From: an uncultured Blautia sp.
Lineage (GTDB): Bacteria > Bacillota > Clostridia > Lachnospirales > Lachnospiraceae
NCBI GenBank assembly: GCA_934409175.1
Contig: CAKRVX010000109.1
Coordinates: 1-5,767, forward strand
DNA: 5,767 nucleotides
Direction: 5' to 3'
Shown here: positions 1 to 5,767 of the stretch, in pieces
How positions within the stretch are numbered: the first letter of the stretch is position 1
How the letters are laid out: each line of letters starts with the position of its first letter
Translations under genes and position numbers: made by a program
Notes under the pieces: generated by a model
What the model saw: the letters and a program-made list of their open reading frames with translations, nothing else
Told to the model about the DNA's origin: nothing
Database searches by the model: none

Positions 1-1113
1 GCATATCGTAAGCTGGCCAAGAAGTATCACCCGGATGTAAATCCAGGAGATAAAGAGGCTGAGGCGAAATTTAAAGAAGCGACAGAAGCTTACACCATCT
101 TGAGTGATCCGGATAAGAGAAGACAGTATGACCAGTTTGGCCATGCAGCATTTGAAAACGGCGGTGGCGGTGCTGGCGGCGGCTTTGGAGGTTTTGACTT
201 CAACGGTGCTGACATGGGTGATATCTTCGGCGACATTTTCGGCGATTTATTTGGAGGCGGCGGCAGAAGCAGACGCGCCAATAATGGTCCGATGAAGGGA
301 GCAAACCTTCGTGCACGTGTAAATATTACTTTTGAAGAAGCTGTCTTTGGCTGTGAAAAGGAACTGGAAATCGTACTGAAAGACGAATGTACCACCTGCC
401 ACGGAACAGGTGCGAAACCAGGTACTTCCCCGACAACCTGTCCGAAATGTAACGGTGAAGGTCAAGTCGTATATACACAGCAGTCCATGTTTGGAATGGT
501 GCGTAATGTACAGACATGTCCGGACTGCCACGGAACAGGTAAGATCATCAAGGATAAATGTACTTCATGCCGCGGAACAGGATATACATCTTCCAGAAAG
601 AAGATTCAGGTATCTGTGCCGGCAGGTATTGACAATGGTCAGAGCATCCGCATTCGTGAGAAAGGTGAGCCGGGCACAAACGGAGGACCGAGAGGCGATC
701 TGCTTGTAGAGGTAAATGTTGCACGTCATCCGATTTTCCAGAGACAGGATATGAATATCTTTTCTACTGCGCCTCTTACCTATGCGCAGGCAGCACTGGG
801 CGGTACTGTACGTATCAACACAGTGGACGGAGAAGTTGAATATGAGGTGAAACCAGGAACTCAGACAGATACAAGAATTCGTCTGAAAGGAAAAGGTGTA
901 CCATCTCTGAGAAATAAAAATGTACGTGGTGACCATTATGTAACACTTGTAGTTCAGGTTCCTACCAATCTGAATGAAGAAGCAAAAGAGGCATTGCGTA
1001 AATTTGATGAAGCGTGTGGAAACCGCCCGAAAGAGTCTTCTGACGGAACAGAGAAATCCGAAAAGAAGAAAAAGAGTTTCATGGACAAATTAAAAGAGAC
1101 TTTTGAAGATTAA
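1..1113 (+). CDS. dnaJ: Chaperone protein DnaJ (Hsp40), 5'-truncated by window edge
   Basis: This is the cytosolic Hsp40 co-chaperone that stimulates DnaK ATP hydrolysis and delivers unfolded clients. The reading frame is open from base 1, and 370 residues are visible. Fragment residues 1-48 are the rest of the J-domain, with the HPD motif at 10-12 (bases 28-36) followed by [14 protein letters not shown] and KRRQYDQFG. Residues 52-89 form the Gly/Phe-rich linker, which carries [12 protein letters not shown]. Four zinc-binding CxxCxGxG repeats follow: [24 protein letters not shown] and CTSCRGTG, starting at bases 388, 439, 517 and 559. The substrate-binding beta domains come next, and the tail is lysine-rich ([17 protein letters not shown]). 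Aligning HPD with E. coli DnaJ, where it lies at 33-35, suggests about 23 N-terminal residues are missing and a full length near 393. The TTG at 100 lies inside the J-domain and is not the start. In Firmicutes dnaJ usually ends an hrcA-grpE-dnaK-dnaJ operon; the terminator just downstream fits that. Confidence 0.98.
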   Translation, partial: AYRKLAKKYHPDVNPGDKEAEAKFKEATEAYTILSDPDKRRQYDQFGHAAFENGGGGAGGGFGGFDFNGADMGDIFGDIFGDLFGGGGRSRRANNGPMKGANLRARVNITFEEAVFGCEKELEIVLKDECTTCHGTGAKPGTSPTTCPKCNGEGQVVYTQQSMFGMVRNVQTCPDCHGTGKIIKDKCTSCRGTGYTSSRKKIQVSVPAGIDNGQSIRIREKGEPGTNGGPRGDLLVEVNVARHPIFQRQDMNIFSTAPLTYAQAALGGTVRINTVDGEVEYEVKPGTQTDTRIRLKGKGVPSLRNKNVRGDHYVTLVVQVPTNLNEEAKEALRKFDEACGNRPKESSDGTEKSEKKKKSFMDKLKETFED

Positions 1114-1171
1114 TTTTCAGAGAATTGAAGGTTGGACTTCAGAAAAAAGTCGGGAAATGTAAAAGAAAATT

Positions 1172-1204
1172 AAAGAAAAGAGGGTAAACCTCTTTTCTTT
1201 TTTT
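1172..1204 (+). terminator. Rho-independent terminator after dnaJ
   Basis: A perfect 12-bp inverted repeat is visible: AAAGAAAAGAGG at 1172-1183 pairs with CCTCTTTTCTTT at 1189-1200 across a 5-base loop (GTAAA). Four further T residues at 1201-1204 extend the T-run. The element begins 58 bases after the dnaJ stop codon, the expected place for the end of the dnaK-dnaJ transcript. The stem is AT-rich apart from three G-C pairs next to the loop and one further out, so its strength rests on length. It implies that the PAP2 gene downstream needs its own promoter or depends on readthrough. Confidence 0.88.
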
Positions 1205-1328
1205 GCGTGGTCGTGTATATTGAAAGGTAACGGTAAAAAACTGACTTTGGCAATTCTTTATGGATGCACAGAAAGAAATAAAAGAATGCAGAATTACAGA
1301 TAAAAATACTGCAGGCAATTGAAAAGAG

Positions 1329-1337
1329 TGATATAAG
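1329..1337 (+). promoter_or_regulatory. Candidate extended -10 promoter for the PAP2 gene
   Basis: The bases TGATATAAG match an extended -10 element (TGnTATAAT) with one mismatch in the hexamer. No convincing -35 hexamer lies 16-18 bases upstream (the region reads CTGCAG), which is tolerable for extended -10 promoters. Transcription would begin near 1343-1345, giving an untranslated leader of about 30 bases. A promoter is expected here because a terminator separates this gene from dnaJ. This is inference from a short motif in AT-rich DNA and could be chance. Confidence 0.35.
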
Positions 1338-1351
1338 TATATGCTGGTTTA

Positions 1352-1369
1352 CAGGAATTAAGATTCCTG
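1352..1369 (+). promoter_or_regulatory. Small hairpin directly upstream of the PAP2 start codon
   Basis: CAGGAAT at 1352-1358 is the perfect reverse complement of ATTCCTG at 1363-1369, with a four-base TAAG loop. The stem ends four bases before the ATG at 1374. Its left arm contains AGGA, the best purine match to a Shine-Dalgarno sequence in the leader, although at 17 bases from the ATG it is too distant to be ideal. The hairpin may modulate initiation. A 7-bp repeat can also occur by chance. Confidence 0.3.
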
Positions 1370-1373
1370 AGAA

Positions 1374-2096
1374 ATGGAGAGATATTTGACTAAGAAAAAA
1401 AAAATCCGGGATTTTCGGGAGAAATATCTCCCAACATGGGCAATACTGCCGCTGATAAGTATTGTTGTGCTAAATTGCCTGATTTATTGGGGCAGTGGAG
1501 TAATGACCGCCCACAGGTACCATTTTGATTTTACATCATCACTGGATAGAGCAGTGCCGTTGATTCCACAGTTTGTCTGGATTTACATTCTGGCATTTCC
1601 ATTCTGGGCGGCGAATTATATTCTGGCAGCGCAGAGAGGGAAAGATGGATTCTATCGGTTTGTAGCAACAGATCTGACCGTGCATGTTGCATGTTTTGTA
1701 ATCTTTCTTATTTTACCGACTACGAATGTAAGGCCCGAGATTTCAGGCAGTACATGGTCTGAACAGATTCTCAGACTGGTTTATCTGGTGGACGGCGGCA
1801 GCAGTCCATCGAATTTATTTCCGTCAATACACTGTTATGTAAGCTGGCTGAGCTGGCGTGGAGTCAGAAAGTCAGAGAAAATCCCGAAATGGTATCAGCA
1901 TTTTTCACTGATTTTTGCGGCCCTGATCATTATTTCCACACAGGTACTCAAGCAACATTATCTGGTGGATGCGGTTGCAGGAGTGGGAATGGTAGAACTG
2001 GCGTGGAGATTTTACAGCAAAGGAAACCGCCACAATGTTTTCAGAAACTTTTTTGAAAAAATAAGTGGAATGTATAACCAGGATAAGAAGAACTGA
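1374..2096 (+). CDS. PAP2-superfamily integral membrane phosphatase/transferase, AUR1-like (PAP2_3 type)
   Basis: This is a 240-residue polytopic membrane protein of the phosphatidic acid phosphatase type 2 / IPC synthase-like superfamily, which hydrolyses or transfers phosphate esters of lipids through a phospho-histidine. Hydrophobic segments lie near residues 20-40, 62-86, 96-115, 174-192 and 197-214, after a basic N-terminus (KKKKIRDFREK). Motifs: RP at 120-121 in a C1-like position, FPSIHC at 149-154 (C2, His153), and STQVLKQHYLVD at 188-199 (C3, His195 and Asp199). C3 has Thr where classical PAP2 enzymes have Arg (SRx5Hx3D), a pattern like fungal AUR1. ATG 1374 is chosen because an in-frame TGA lies at 1368-1370 and the next in-frame ATG would remove the first membrane segment; its ribosome site is weak. 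Five of 14 arginine codons are CGG or AGG, unlike its neighbours. The substrate is unknown; phosphatidate, prenyl pyrophosphate or a glycolipid headgroup are all possible. The family call is firm, the function is not. Confidence 0.85.
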   Translation: MERYLTKKKKIRDFREKYLPTWAILPLISIVVLNCLIYWGSGVMTAHRYHFDFTSSLDRAVPLIPQFVWIYILAFPFWAANYILAAQRGKDGFYRFVATDLTVHVACFVIFLILPTTNVRPEISGSTWSEQILRLVYLVDGGSSPSNLFPSIHCYVSWLSWRGVRKSEKIPKWYQHFSLIFAALIIISTQVLKQHYLVDAVAGVGMVELAWRFYSKGNRHNVFRNFFEKISGMYNQDKKN

Positions 2097-2123
2097 TTGC
2101 GAATATTAACCTGACTTGATTAA

Positions 2124-2152
2124 TTGTTGGCAGAAAATAATAAATATATAAG
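2124..2152 (+). promoter_or_regulatory. Candidate sigma-A-type promoter for the prmA cluster
   Basis: TTGTTG at 2124-2129 and TATAAG at 2147-2152 are separated by 17 bases. The -10 matches the consensus at five of six positions, the -35 only at its TTG. Start of transcription would fall near 2159, just ahead of the prmA ribosome site. No terminator is visible between the PAP2 gene and prmA, so readthrough from the PAP2 gene could also serve the cluster. The surrounding DNA is very AT-rich, so a chance match is plausible. Confidence 0.35.
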
Positions 2153-2175
2153 ATAAAAGAAATGGAGACAAATAT

Positions 2176-3129
2176 ATGAAGTGGAACCGTTTTACAGTAA
2201 AAACGAAAACAGAAGCAGAAGATATCGTCATCAGCACACTTGCAGAAGTTGGCATTGAGGGCGTAGAGATTCAGGACAAACAGCCTCTGACAGAGGAAGA
2301 CAAAGCCCAGATGTTTGTAGACATTATGCCGGAAGGCCCTGCAGATGACGGCGTTGCCTATCTGAATTTCTATCTGGAAGAAGATGCAGATAAAGAAGCA
2401 ATCCTGAAAGATGTTCGAGAAGCATTAGATGATCTGAAGAACTTCATGGATATCGGGGAAGCTACTATCGAAGAATCCCAGACAGAAGACAAAGACTGGA
2501 TCAACAACTGGAAACAGTATTTCCATCAGTTCTATGTAGATGATATTCTCATCGTACCATCATGGGAAGAAATAAAAGCAGAAGACAAGGACAAAATGAT
2601 CCTCCACATTGACCCGGGTACGGCTTTCGGAACTGGTATGCATGAGACTACTCAGCTTGTAATCCGTCAGTTAAAGAAATATGTAACACCCGATACAGAG
2701 ATGCTTGACGTGGGAACAGGAAGTGGTATCCTTGGTATTGTTGCCCTGAAGCTTGGTGCGAAACATGTACTGGGAACAGACCTTGATCCATGTGCAGTTC
2801 CGGCAGTTGCAGAGAATAAAGAAGCAAACCAGATCGTGGATGAGACTTTTGAGATGGTTATCGGAAATATTATTGATGACAAGGCAATCCAGGATCAGGC
2901 AGGATATGAGAAGTATGATATTGTAACAGCAAACATCCTTGCTGATGTTCTGATTCCGCTTACTCCTGTAATTGTGAACCAGATGAAGAAAGGTGCATAC
3001 TATATCACTTCCGGTATTCTTGATGTGAAAGAAGAAGTTGTAGTAGAGGCAGTAAAAGCAGCAGGCCTGACAGTTGTAGAAGTGACACATCAGGGCGAGT
3101 GGGTTTCCGTTACAGCAAGAAAGGACTGA
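2176..3129 (+). CDS. prmA: Ribosomal protein L11 methyltransferase PrmA
   Basis: This cytosolic SAM-dependent enzyme methylates amino groups of ribosomal protein L11. The 317-residue length is normal for the family. The N-terminal substrate-recognition domain covers about residues 1-100. A conserved DWINNWKQYF segment (107-116) leads into the class I methyltransferase fold. There, DPGTAFGTGMHETT (146-159) is the PrmA signature, LDVGTGSGILGI (177-188) is the SAM-binding glycine motif, TDLDP (201-205) supplies the acidic residues after strand 2, and TANILADVL (251-259) is the N-I-L-A motif of this family. The C-terminal GEW (307-309) is also typical. The ATG is preceded by GGAG at 2164-2167 with 8-base spacing, which fixes the start. 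It is the first gene of a compact cluster with rsmE, a desulfurase gene and thiI. In Bacillus the equivalent gene directly follows dnaJ; here a PAP2 gene lies between them. Confidence 0.97.
   Translation: MKWNRFTVKTKTEAEDIVISTLAEVGIEGVEIQDKQPLTEEDKAQMFVDIMPEGPADDGVAYLNFYLEEDADKEAILKDVREALDDLKNFMDIGEATIEESQTEDKDWINNWKQYFHQFYVDDILIVPSWEEIKAEDKDKMILHIDPGTAFGTGMHETTQLVIRQLKKYVTPDTEMLDVGTGSGILGIVALKLGAKHVLGTDLDPCAVPAVAENKEANQIVDETFEMVIGNIIDDKAIQDQAGYEKYDIVTANILADVLIPLTPVIVNQMKKGAYYITSGILDVKEEVVVEAVKAAGLTVVEVTHQGEWVSVTARKD
3121..3125 (+). promoter_or_regulatory. rsmE ribosome binding site inside the end of prmA
   Basis: AAGGA lies within the last two sense codons of prmA (Lys-Asp) and is 8 bases from the rsmE ATG at 3134. 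The prmA stop codon falls between the site and the ATG. This arrangement supports the chosen rsmE start and suggests that terminating ribosomes help rsmE initiate (translational coupling). Confidence 0.7.
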
Positions 3130-3133
3130 TTTT

Positions 3134-3880
3134 ATGCAGCGTTTTTTTGTGGAGCCTTATCAGATTGAGGAAGAAGAACATCGCATCCATATCAATGGGA
3201 CAGATGTAAATCACATTAAGAATGTTCTTCGCATGAGATGTGGAGAAGATGTCTGGATCAGCGACGGTGGTAATAAAGAATATCATTGTCAGATTGAAGA
3301 ACTGGGCGAAGATGAAGTATTGCTGCATATTCTTTATGCACAGGAGCCGGAATATGAATTGCCGAATAAGATTTATTTGTTCCAGGGACTGCCGAAAGCA
3401 GACAAGATGGAACTGATCATTCAGAAAGCAGTAGAGCTGGGAGCTTTTTCTGTAATCCCGGTAGAGACAAAGCGATGTGTAGTGAAACTGGATGCGAAAA
3501 AAGCAGTGAAGAAAGTATCTCGCTGGCAGCAGATTGCAGAGAGCGCTGCAAAGCAGTCCAAGCGAATGCTGATTCCTGAGATCCACGAAGTAATGACTTA
3601 CAAACAGGCACTGGAATTTGCAAAACAGTTGGATGTGAAACTGATCCCTTATGAACTTGCCAAAGGAATGAAAGAAACCAGAGAAATCCTCGGCCAGATT
3701 AAACCAGGACAGTCTATCGGTATTTTTATCGGTCCGGAAGGCGGATTCGAGGAAGAAGAAGTGGCAAAAGCACTGGAAGCAGGGGCACATGCGATCACGC
3801 TTGGAAGACGAATCCTCAGAACGGAAACAGCAGGACTTGCAATCTTGTCTGTACTGATGTTCCAGCTGGAAAATGAATAA
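3134..3880 (+). CDS. rsmE: 16S rRNA (uracil(1498)-N(3))-methyltransferase RsmE
   Basis: RsmE is a SPOUT-class (trefoil-knot) SAM-dependent enzyme that N3-methylates U1498 of 16S rRNA in the assembled 30S subunit. The protein has 248 residues, the usual length. The N-terminal PUA-like RNA-binding domain includes HIKNVLRMRCGEDV (27-40). The knot domain shows the RsmE signatures in order: QGLPKADKMELIIQKAVELG (84-103), RWQQIAESAAKQSKR (130-144), IGPEGGF (199-205) and LGRRILRTETA (223-233). The last two form the SAM-binding knot. It starts only 4 bases after the prmA stop, and its Shine-Dalgarno site overlaps prmA. The gene ends with tandem in-frame stops (TAA TAG). The prmA-rsmE pair is conserved across Firmicutes next to the dnaK-dnaJ region. 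Nothing in the sequence looks defective. Confidence 0.97.
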   Translation: MQRFFVEPYQIEEEEHRIHINGTDVNHIKNVLRMRCGEDVWISDGGNKEYHCQIEELGEDEVLLHILYAQEPEYELPNKIYLFQGLPKADKMELIIQKAVELGAFSVIPVETKRCVVKLDAKKAVKKVSRWQQIAESAAKQSKRMLIPEIHEVMTYKQALEFAKQLDVKLIPYELAKGMKETREILGQIKPGQSIGIFIGPEGGFEEEEVAKALEAGAHAITLGRRILRTETAGLAILSVLMFQLENE

Positions 3881-3902
3881 TAGAAACAAGAGAGAATAAA
3901 AA

Positions 3903-5057
3903 ATGGAAGCATATTTTGATAATTCAGCCACGACCCGTTGCTTTGAAGAAGTAAAGGACATCGTGGTAAAAACAATGATGGAAGATTTCGGAAATCCATC
4001 TGCCATGCACCAGAAAGGCGTAGACGCAGAAGGGTATGTCAAAGAATCTGCCAGAACATTGGCACAGATACTAAAAGTAACAGACAAAGAAATCCTGTTC
4101 ACTTCCGGCGGAACAGAGTCCAATAACCTGGCTCTGATCGGCGGTGCACTTGCCAATAAACGAAGCGGCAATCACATCATCACAACTGCTGTGGAACATG
4201 CAGCAGTCAGCCAGCCGGTAGCTTTTCTTCAGGAACAGGGATTTGAAGTAACCATTCTTCCTGTAGATGAGCATGGTGTTGTAAAACTTGATGCACTGGA
4301 AAAAGCATTGAGACCGGATACCATCCTGGTATCTACGATGATGGTAAATAATGAGACTGGTGCAGTCATGCCTGTAGAGAAAATCGGTGCCATGATCCAG
4401 GAGAAATGCCCAAAGGCACTGTATCATGTAGATGCGATTCAGGCATTTGGTAAATACCGTATTTATCCGAAGAAATGGAATATTCATCTCCTGTCCGTCA
4501 GCTCACATAAGATCCACGGACCAAAAGGCGTAGGATTCCTGTATATCAACAGCAAAGCTAAAGTACAGCCGCTGATCCTTGGCGGCGGTCAGCAGAACGG
4601 CATGCGCTCCGGAACAGACAACGTACCGGGAATCGCAGGACTTGGCGTTGCAGCCAAGATGATGTACCAGAACTTTGATGAGAAAGTAGAACATCTCTAC
4701 CAGCTGAAAGAACGCATGGCAGAGGGACTTTCCAAGATGGATGATGTAGTGATCAACGGAATGCCTGTCAGAGAAGGTGCGCCACATATCTTAAGCGTCA
4801 GTTTTCTGGGAATCAGAAGCGAGGTACTGCTTCATACCTTAGAGGACAGAAACATTTATGTATCAGCAGGAAGCGCATGCTCCAGCCATAAGAGAAAACC
4901 AAGCGCAACACTTTCCGCAATGGGAATGAGCAATGCACAGATCGAGAACACTGTACGTATCAGCTTCTCAGAGGAGAATACATTCGAAGAAGCTGACTAT
5001 TGCCTGGAAGTTCTGAACGAAGTACTGCCGATGCTGAAACGCTATGCACGCAGATAA
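3903..5057 (+). CDS. Cysteine desulfurase, NifS/IscS family (NifZ-like partner of ThiI)
   Basis: This is a PLP-dependent enzyme that converts L-cysteine to alanine and holds the sulfur as a persulfide for transfer. The 384-residue fold-type I aminotransferase shows YFDNSATT (4-11), GNPSAMH (30-36), TSGGTESNN (67-75, cofactor phosphate), His99 that stacks on PLP, NNETG (149-153), HVDAIQ (175-180), SSHKIHGPKG with the Schiff-base Lys203, and RSGT (235-238). The catalytic cysteine is Cys326 in SAGSACSSHKRKPSATL. All key residues are present. ATG 3903 lies 22 bases after rsmE with a modest purine-rich site (AAGAGAG). The gene ends with tandem TAA codons. Placement directly before thiI matches nifZ-thiI of B. 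subtilis, where the desulfurase feeds ThiI for tRNA 4-thiouridine. I infer that role here and leave the symbol blank because nifS, iscS and nifZ cannot be separated by sequence reading alone. Confidence 0.95.
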   Translation: MEAYFDNSATTRCFEEVKDIVVKTMMEDFGNPSAMHQKGVDAEGYVKESARTLAQILKVTDKEILFTSGGTESNNLALIGGALANKRSGNHIITTAVEHAAVSQPVAFLQEQGFEVTILPVDEHGVVKLDALEKALRPDTILVSTMMVNNETGAVMPVEKIGAMIQEKCPKALYHVDAIQAFGKYRIYPKKWNIHLLSVSSHKIHGPKGVGFLYINSKAKVQPLILGGGQQNGMRSGTDNVPGIAGLGVAAKMMYQNFDEKVEHLYQLKERMAEGLSKMDDVVINGMPVREGAPHILSVSFLGIRSEVLLHTLEDRNIYVSAGSACSSHKRKPSATLSAMGMSNAQIENTVRISFSEENTFEEADYCLEVLNEVLPMLKRYARR

Positions 5058-5084
5058 TAATTAAAATAAGAGAAGGAGAAACAA

Positions 5085-5767
5085 ATGATATTTCACGCAT
5101 TTTTAATAAAATACGCAGAAATCGCCATCAAGGGTAAGAACAGATACATCTTCGAAGATGCCCTTGTAAAGCAGATGAACATCGCCCTTTCCAAAGTAGA
5201 AGGCGAGTTTGAAGTAAAGAAAGAACAGGGAAGAATCTATGTATTCTGCCCGGAACAGTATGACTATGATGAGACTGTAGAAGCTCTGCAGCACGTATTC
5301 GGTATCGTCGGAATCTGCCCTGTAGTGATCTACGAAGATCAGGGATTCGAGCAGATGGCAAAGGATGTAGTTTCCTATATGAAAAACTGTCATCCGAACT
5401 ATAATGGAAGCTTCAAAGTATACACAAGAAGAGCAAAGAAATCTTATCCGATCACATCCATGGAAGTCAGCGCAGAACTCGGTGGCCGTATTCTGGATGA
5501 ATTCCCAGATGCAAGTGTAGATGTACATGAACCAGATCTGACTCTCTCAGTAGAAATCAGAGACAAAATCTATGTATATTCCCAGACTATCAAAGGCGCA
5601 GGCGGAATGCCGATCGGTACAAACGGAAAAGCCATGCTTCTTCTTTCCGGCGGAATCGACAGCCCGGTAGCTGGTTACATGATCGCAAAGCGTGGTGTTA
5701 AGATTGACGCCGTATATTTCCATGCTCCGCCATACACAAGCGAAAGAGCAAAACAGAAAGTCGTAGA
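5085..5767 (+). CDS. thiI: tRNA 4-thiouridine synthase ThiI (tRNA sulfurtransferase), 3'-truncated by window edge
   Basis: ThiI adenylates U8 of tRNA and inserts sulfur from a desulfurase persulfide to give s4U; in some bacteria it also serves thiamine thiazole synthesis. The frame is open to the right edge, giving 227 residues. The ATG follows AAGGAG at 5073-5078 by 6 bases, a strong ribosome site. An N-terminal ferredoxin-like domain begins at once (LIKYAEIAIKGKNRYIFEDAL, 7-27). A THUMP RNA-binding domain follows to about residue 168 and includes FKVYTRRAKKSYPITSMEVS (110-129). Residues 177-194 read PIGTNGKAMLLLSGGIDSP, where SGGIDSP (188-194) is the pyrophosphatase-type P-loop. The YFHAPPYTSERAKQKV segment (211-226) is also typical of ThiI. 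The catalytic cysteine and any C-terminal rhodanese domain lie outside the window. Firmicutes ThiI usually lacks rhodanese and is near 390-400 residues, so roughly 170 residues are unseen. It starts 27 bases after the desulfurase gene. Confidence 0.96.
   Translation, partial: MIFHAFLIKYAEIAIKGKNRYIFEDALVKQMNIALSKVEGEFEVKKEQGRIYVFCPEQYDYDETVEALQHVFGIVGICPVVIYEDQGFEQMAKDVVSYMKNCHPNYNGSFKVYTRRAKKSYPITSMEVSAELGGRILDEFPDASVDVHEPDLTLSVEIRDKIYVYSQTIKGAGGMPIGTNGKAMLLLSGGIDSPVAGYMIAKRGVKIDAVYFHAPPYTSERAKQKVV

Noticed and set aside
90..395. 101-codon minus-strand frame with a long proline/serine-rich stretch
   Set aside because: It is the complement of the glycine-rich linker of dnaJ; GGC/GGA repeats read as proline and serine on the other strand.
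100..1113. A separate 337-residue gene starting at TTG 100
   Set aside because: The same frame is open to base 1 and encodes the J-domain with HPD upstream of this TTG. It is an internal leucine codon of dnaJ.
1135..1151. Inverted repeat GACTT ... AAGTC after dnaJ
   Set aside because: It has only 5 base pairs with a 7-base loop and no T-run. The 12-bp hairpin just downstream is the convincing terminator.
1260..1322. Possible 20-residue peptide (MDAQKEIKEC...) in the leader upstream of the PAP2 gene
   Set aside because: There is no Shine-Dalgarno sequence before the ATG and no recognisable composition or leader-peptide feature. It is compatible with a chance frame in AT-rich DNA.
2097..2175. 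Search for a terminator between the PAP2 gene and prmA
   Set aside because: Only weak AT-only complementarity (ATTAA/TTAAT) is present, with no GC-containing stem and no T-run.
3110..4171. 353-codon open frame on the minus strand opposite rsmE and the start of the desulfurase gene
   Set aside because: It is entirely antisense to two genes with full family signatures. Its translation is rich in Phe, Cys, Ser and Leu with no recognisable domain, as expected for the shadow of a gene with biased codons.
5103..5528. 141-codon minus-strand frame opposite thiI
   Set aside because: It is antisense to a thiI frame that carries clear family motifs and a strong ribosome site. The minus frame has no recognisable domain.

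Overview
The window is a chromosomal housekeeping segment from a low-to-mid GC Gram-positive bacterium. It is most likely a Clostridia member of the Lachnospiraceae type (the group of Blautia, Dorea and Roseburia). This is inferred from the gene order dnaJ .. prmA-rsmE-cysteine desulfurase-thiI, from purine-rich Shine-Dalgarno sites, from AGA/CGT-dominated arginine codons, and from protein similarity recalled from memory. No database search was possible. All six genes read left to right.

Layout. Positions 1-1113 hold dnaJ, cut at its 5' end by the window edge and closed by a strong intrinsic terminator at 1172-1204. A 169-base AT-rich leader follows, containing a candidate extended -10 promoter and a small hairpin against the next start codon. 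Positions 1374-2096 hold a membrane-embedded PAP2-superfamily lipid phosphatase or transferase with AUR1-like active-site motifs. After a 79-base gap with a possible promoter comes a tight cluster: prmA (2176-3129), rsmE (3134-3880), a NifS/IscS-type cysteine desulfurase (3903-5057) and thiI (5085 to beyond the right edge). The gaps inside this cluster are 4, 22 and 27 bases with no terminator between genes, so it is probably one transcription unit.

How the genes fit together. DnaJ is the co-chaperone of DnaK. PrmA and RsmE modify the translation machinery: PrmA methylates ribosomal protein L11 and RsmE methylates 16S rRNA at U1498. The desulfurase and ThiI form a sulfur relay for 4-thiouridine in tRNA, the same pairing as nifZ-thiI of Bacillus subtilis. 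The last four genes therefore share a theme of ribosome and tRNA modification. The PAP2 gene is the odd one out. It interrupts the common Firmicutes dnaJ-prmA-rsmE order, is separated from dnaJ by a terminator, and uses arginine codons (CGG, AGG) found in none of the other five genes.

I found no mobile element, CRISPR array, RNA gene or clearly novel system. The points most worth a second look concern the PAP2 gene. No gene-free stretch exceeds 300 bases; the longest is 1114-1373.
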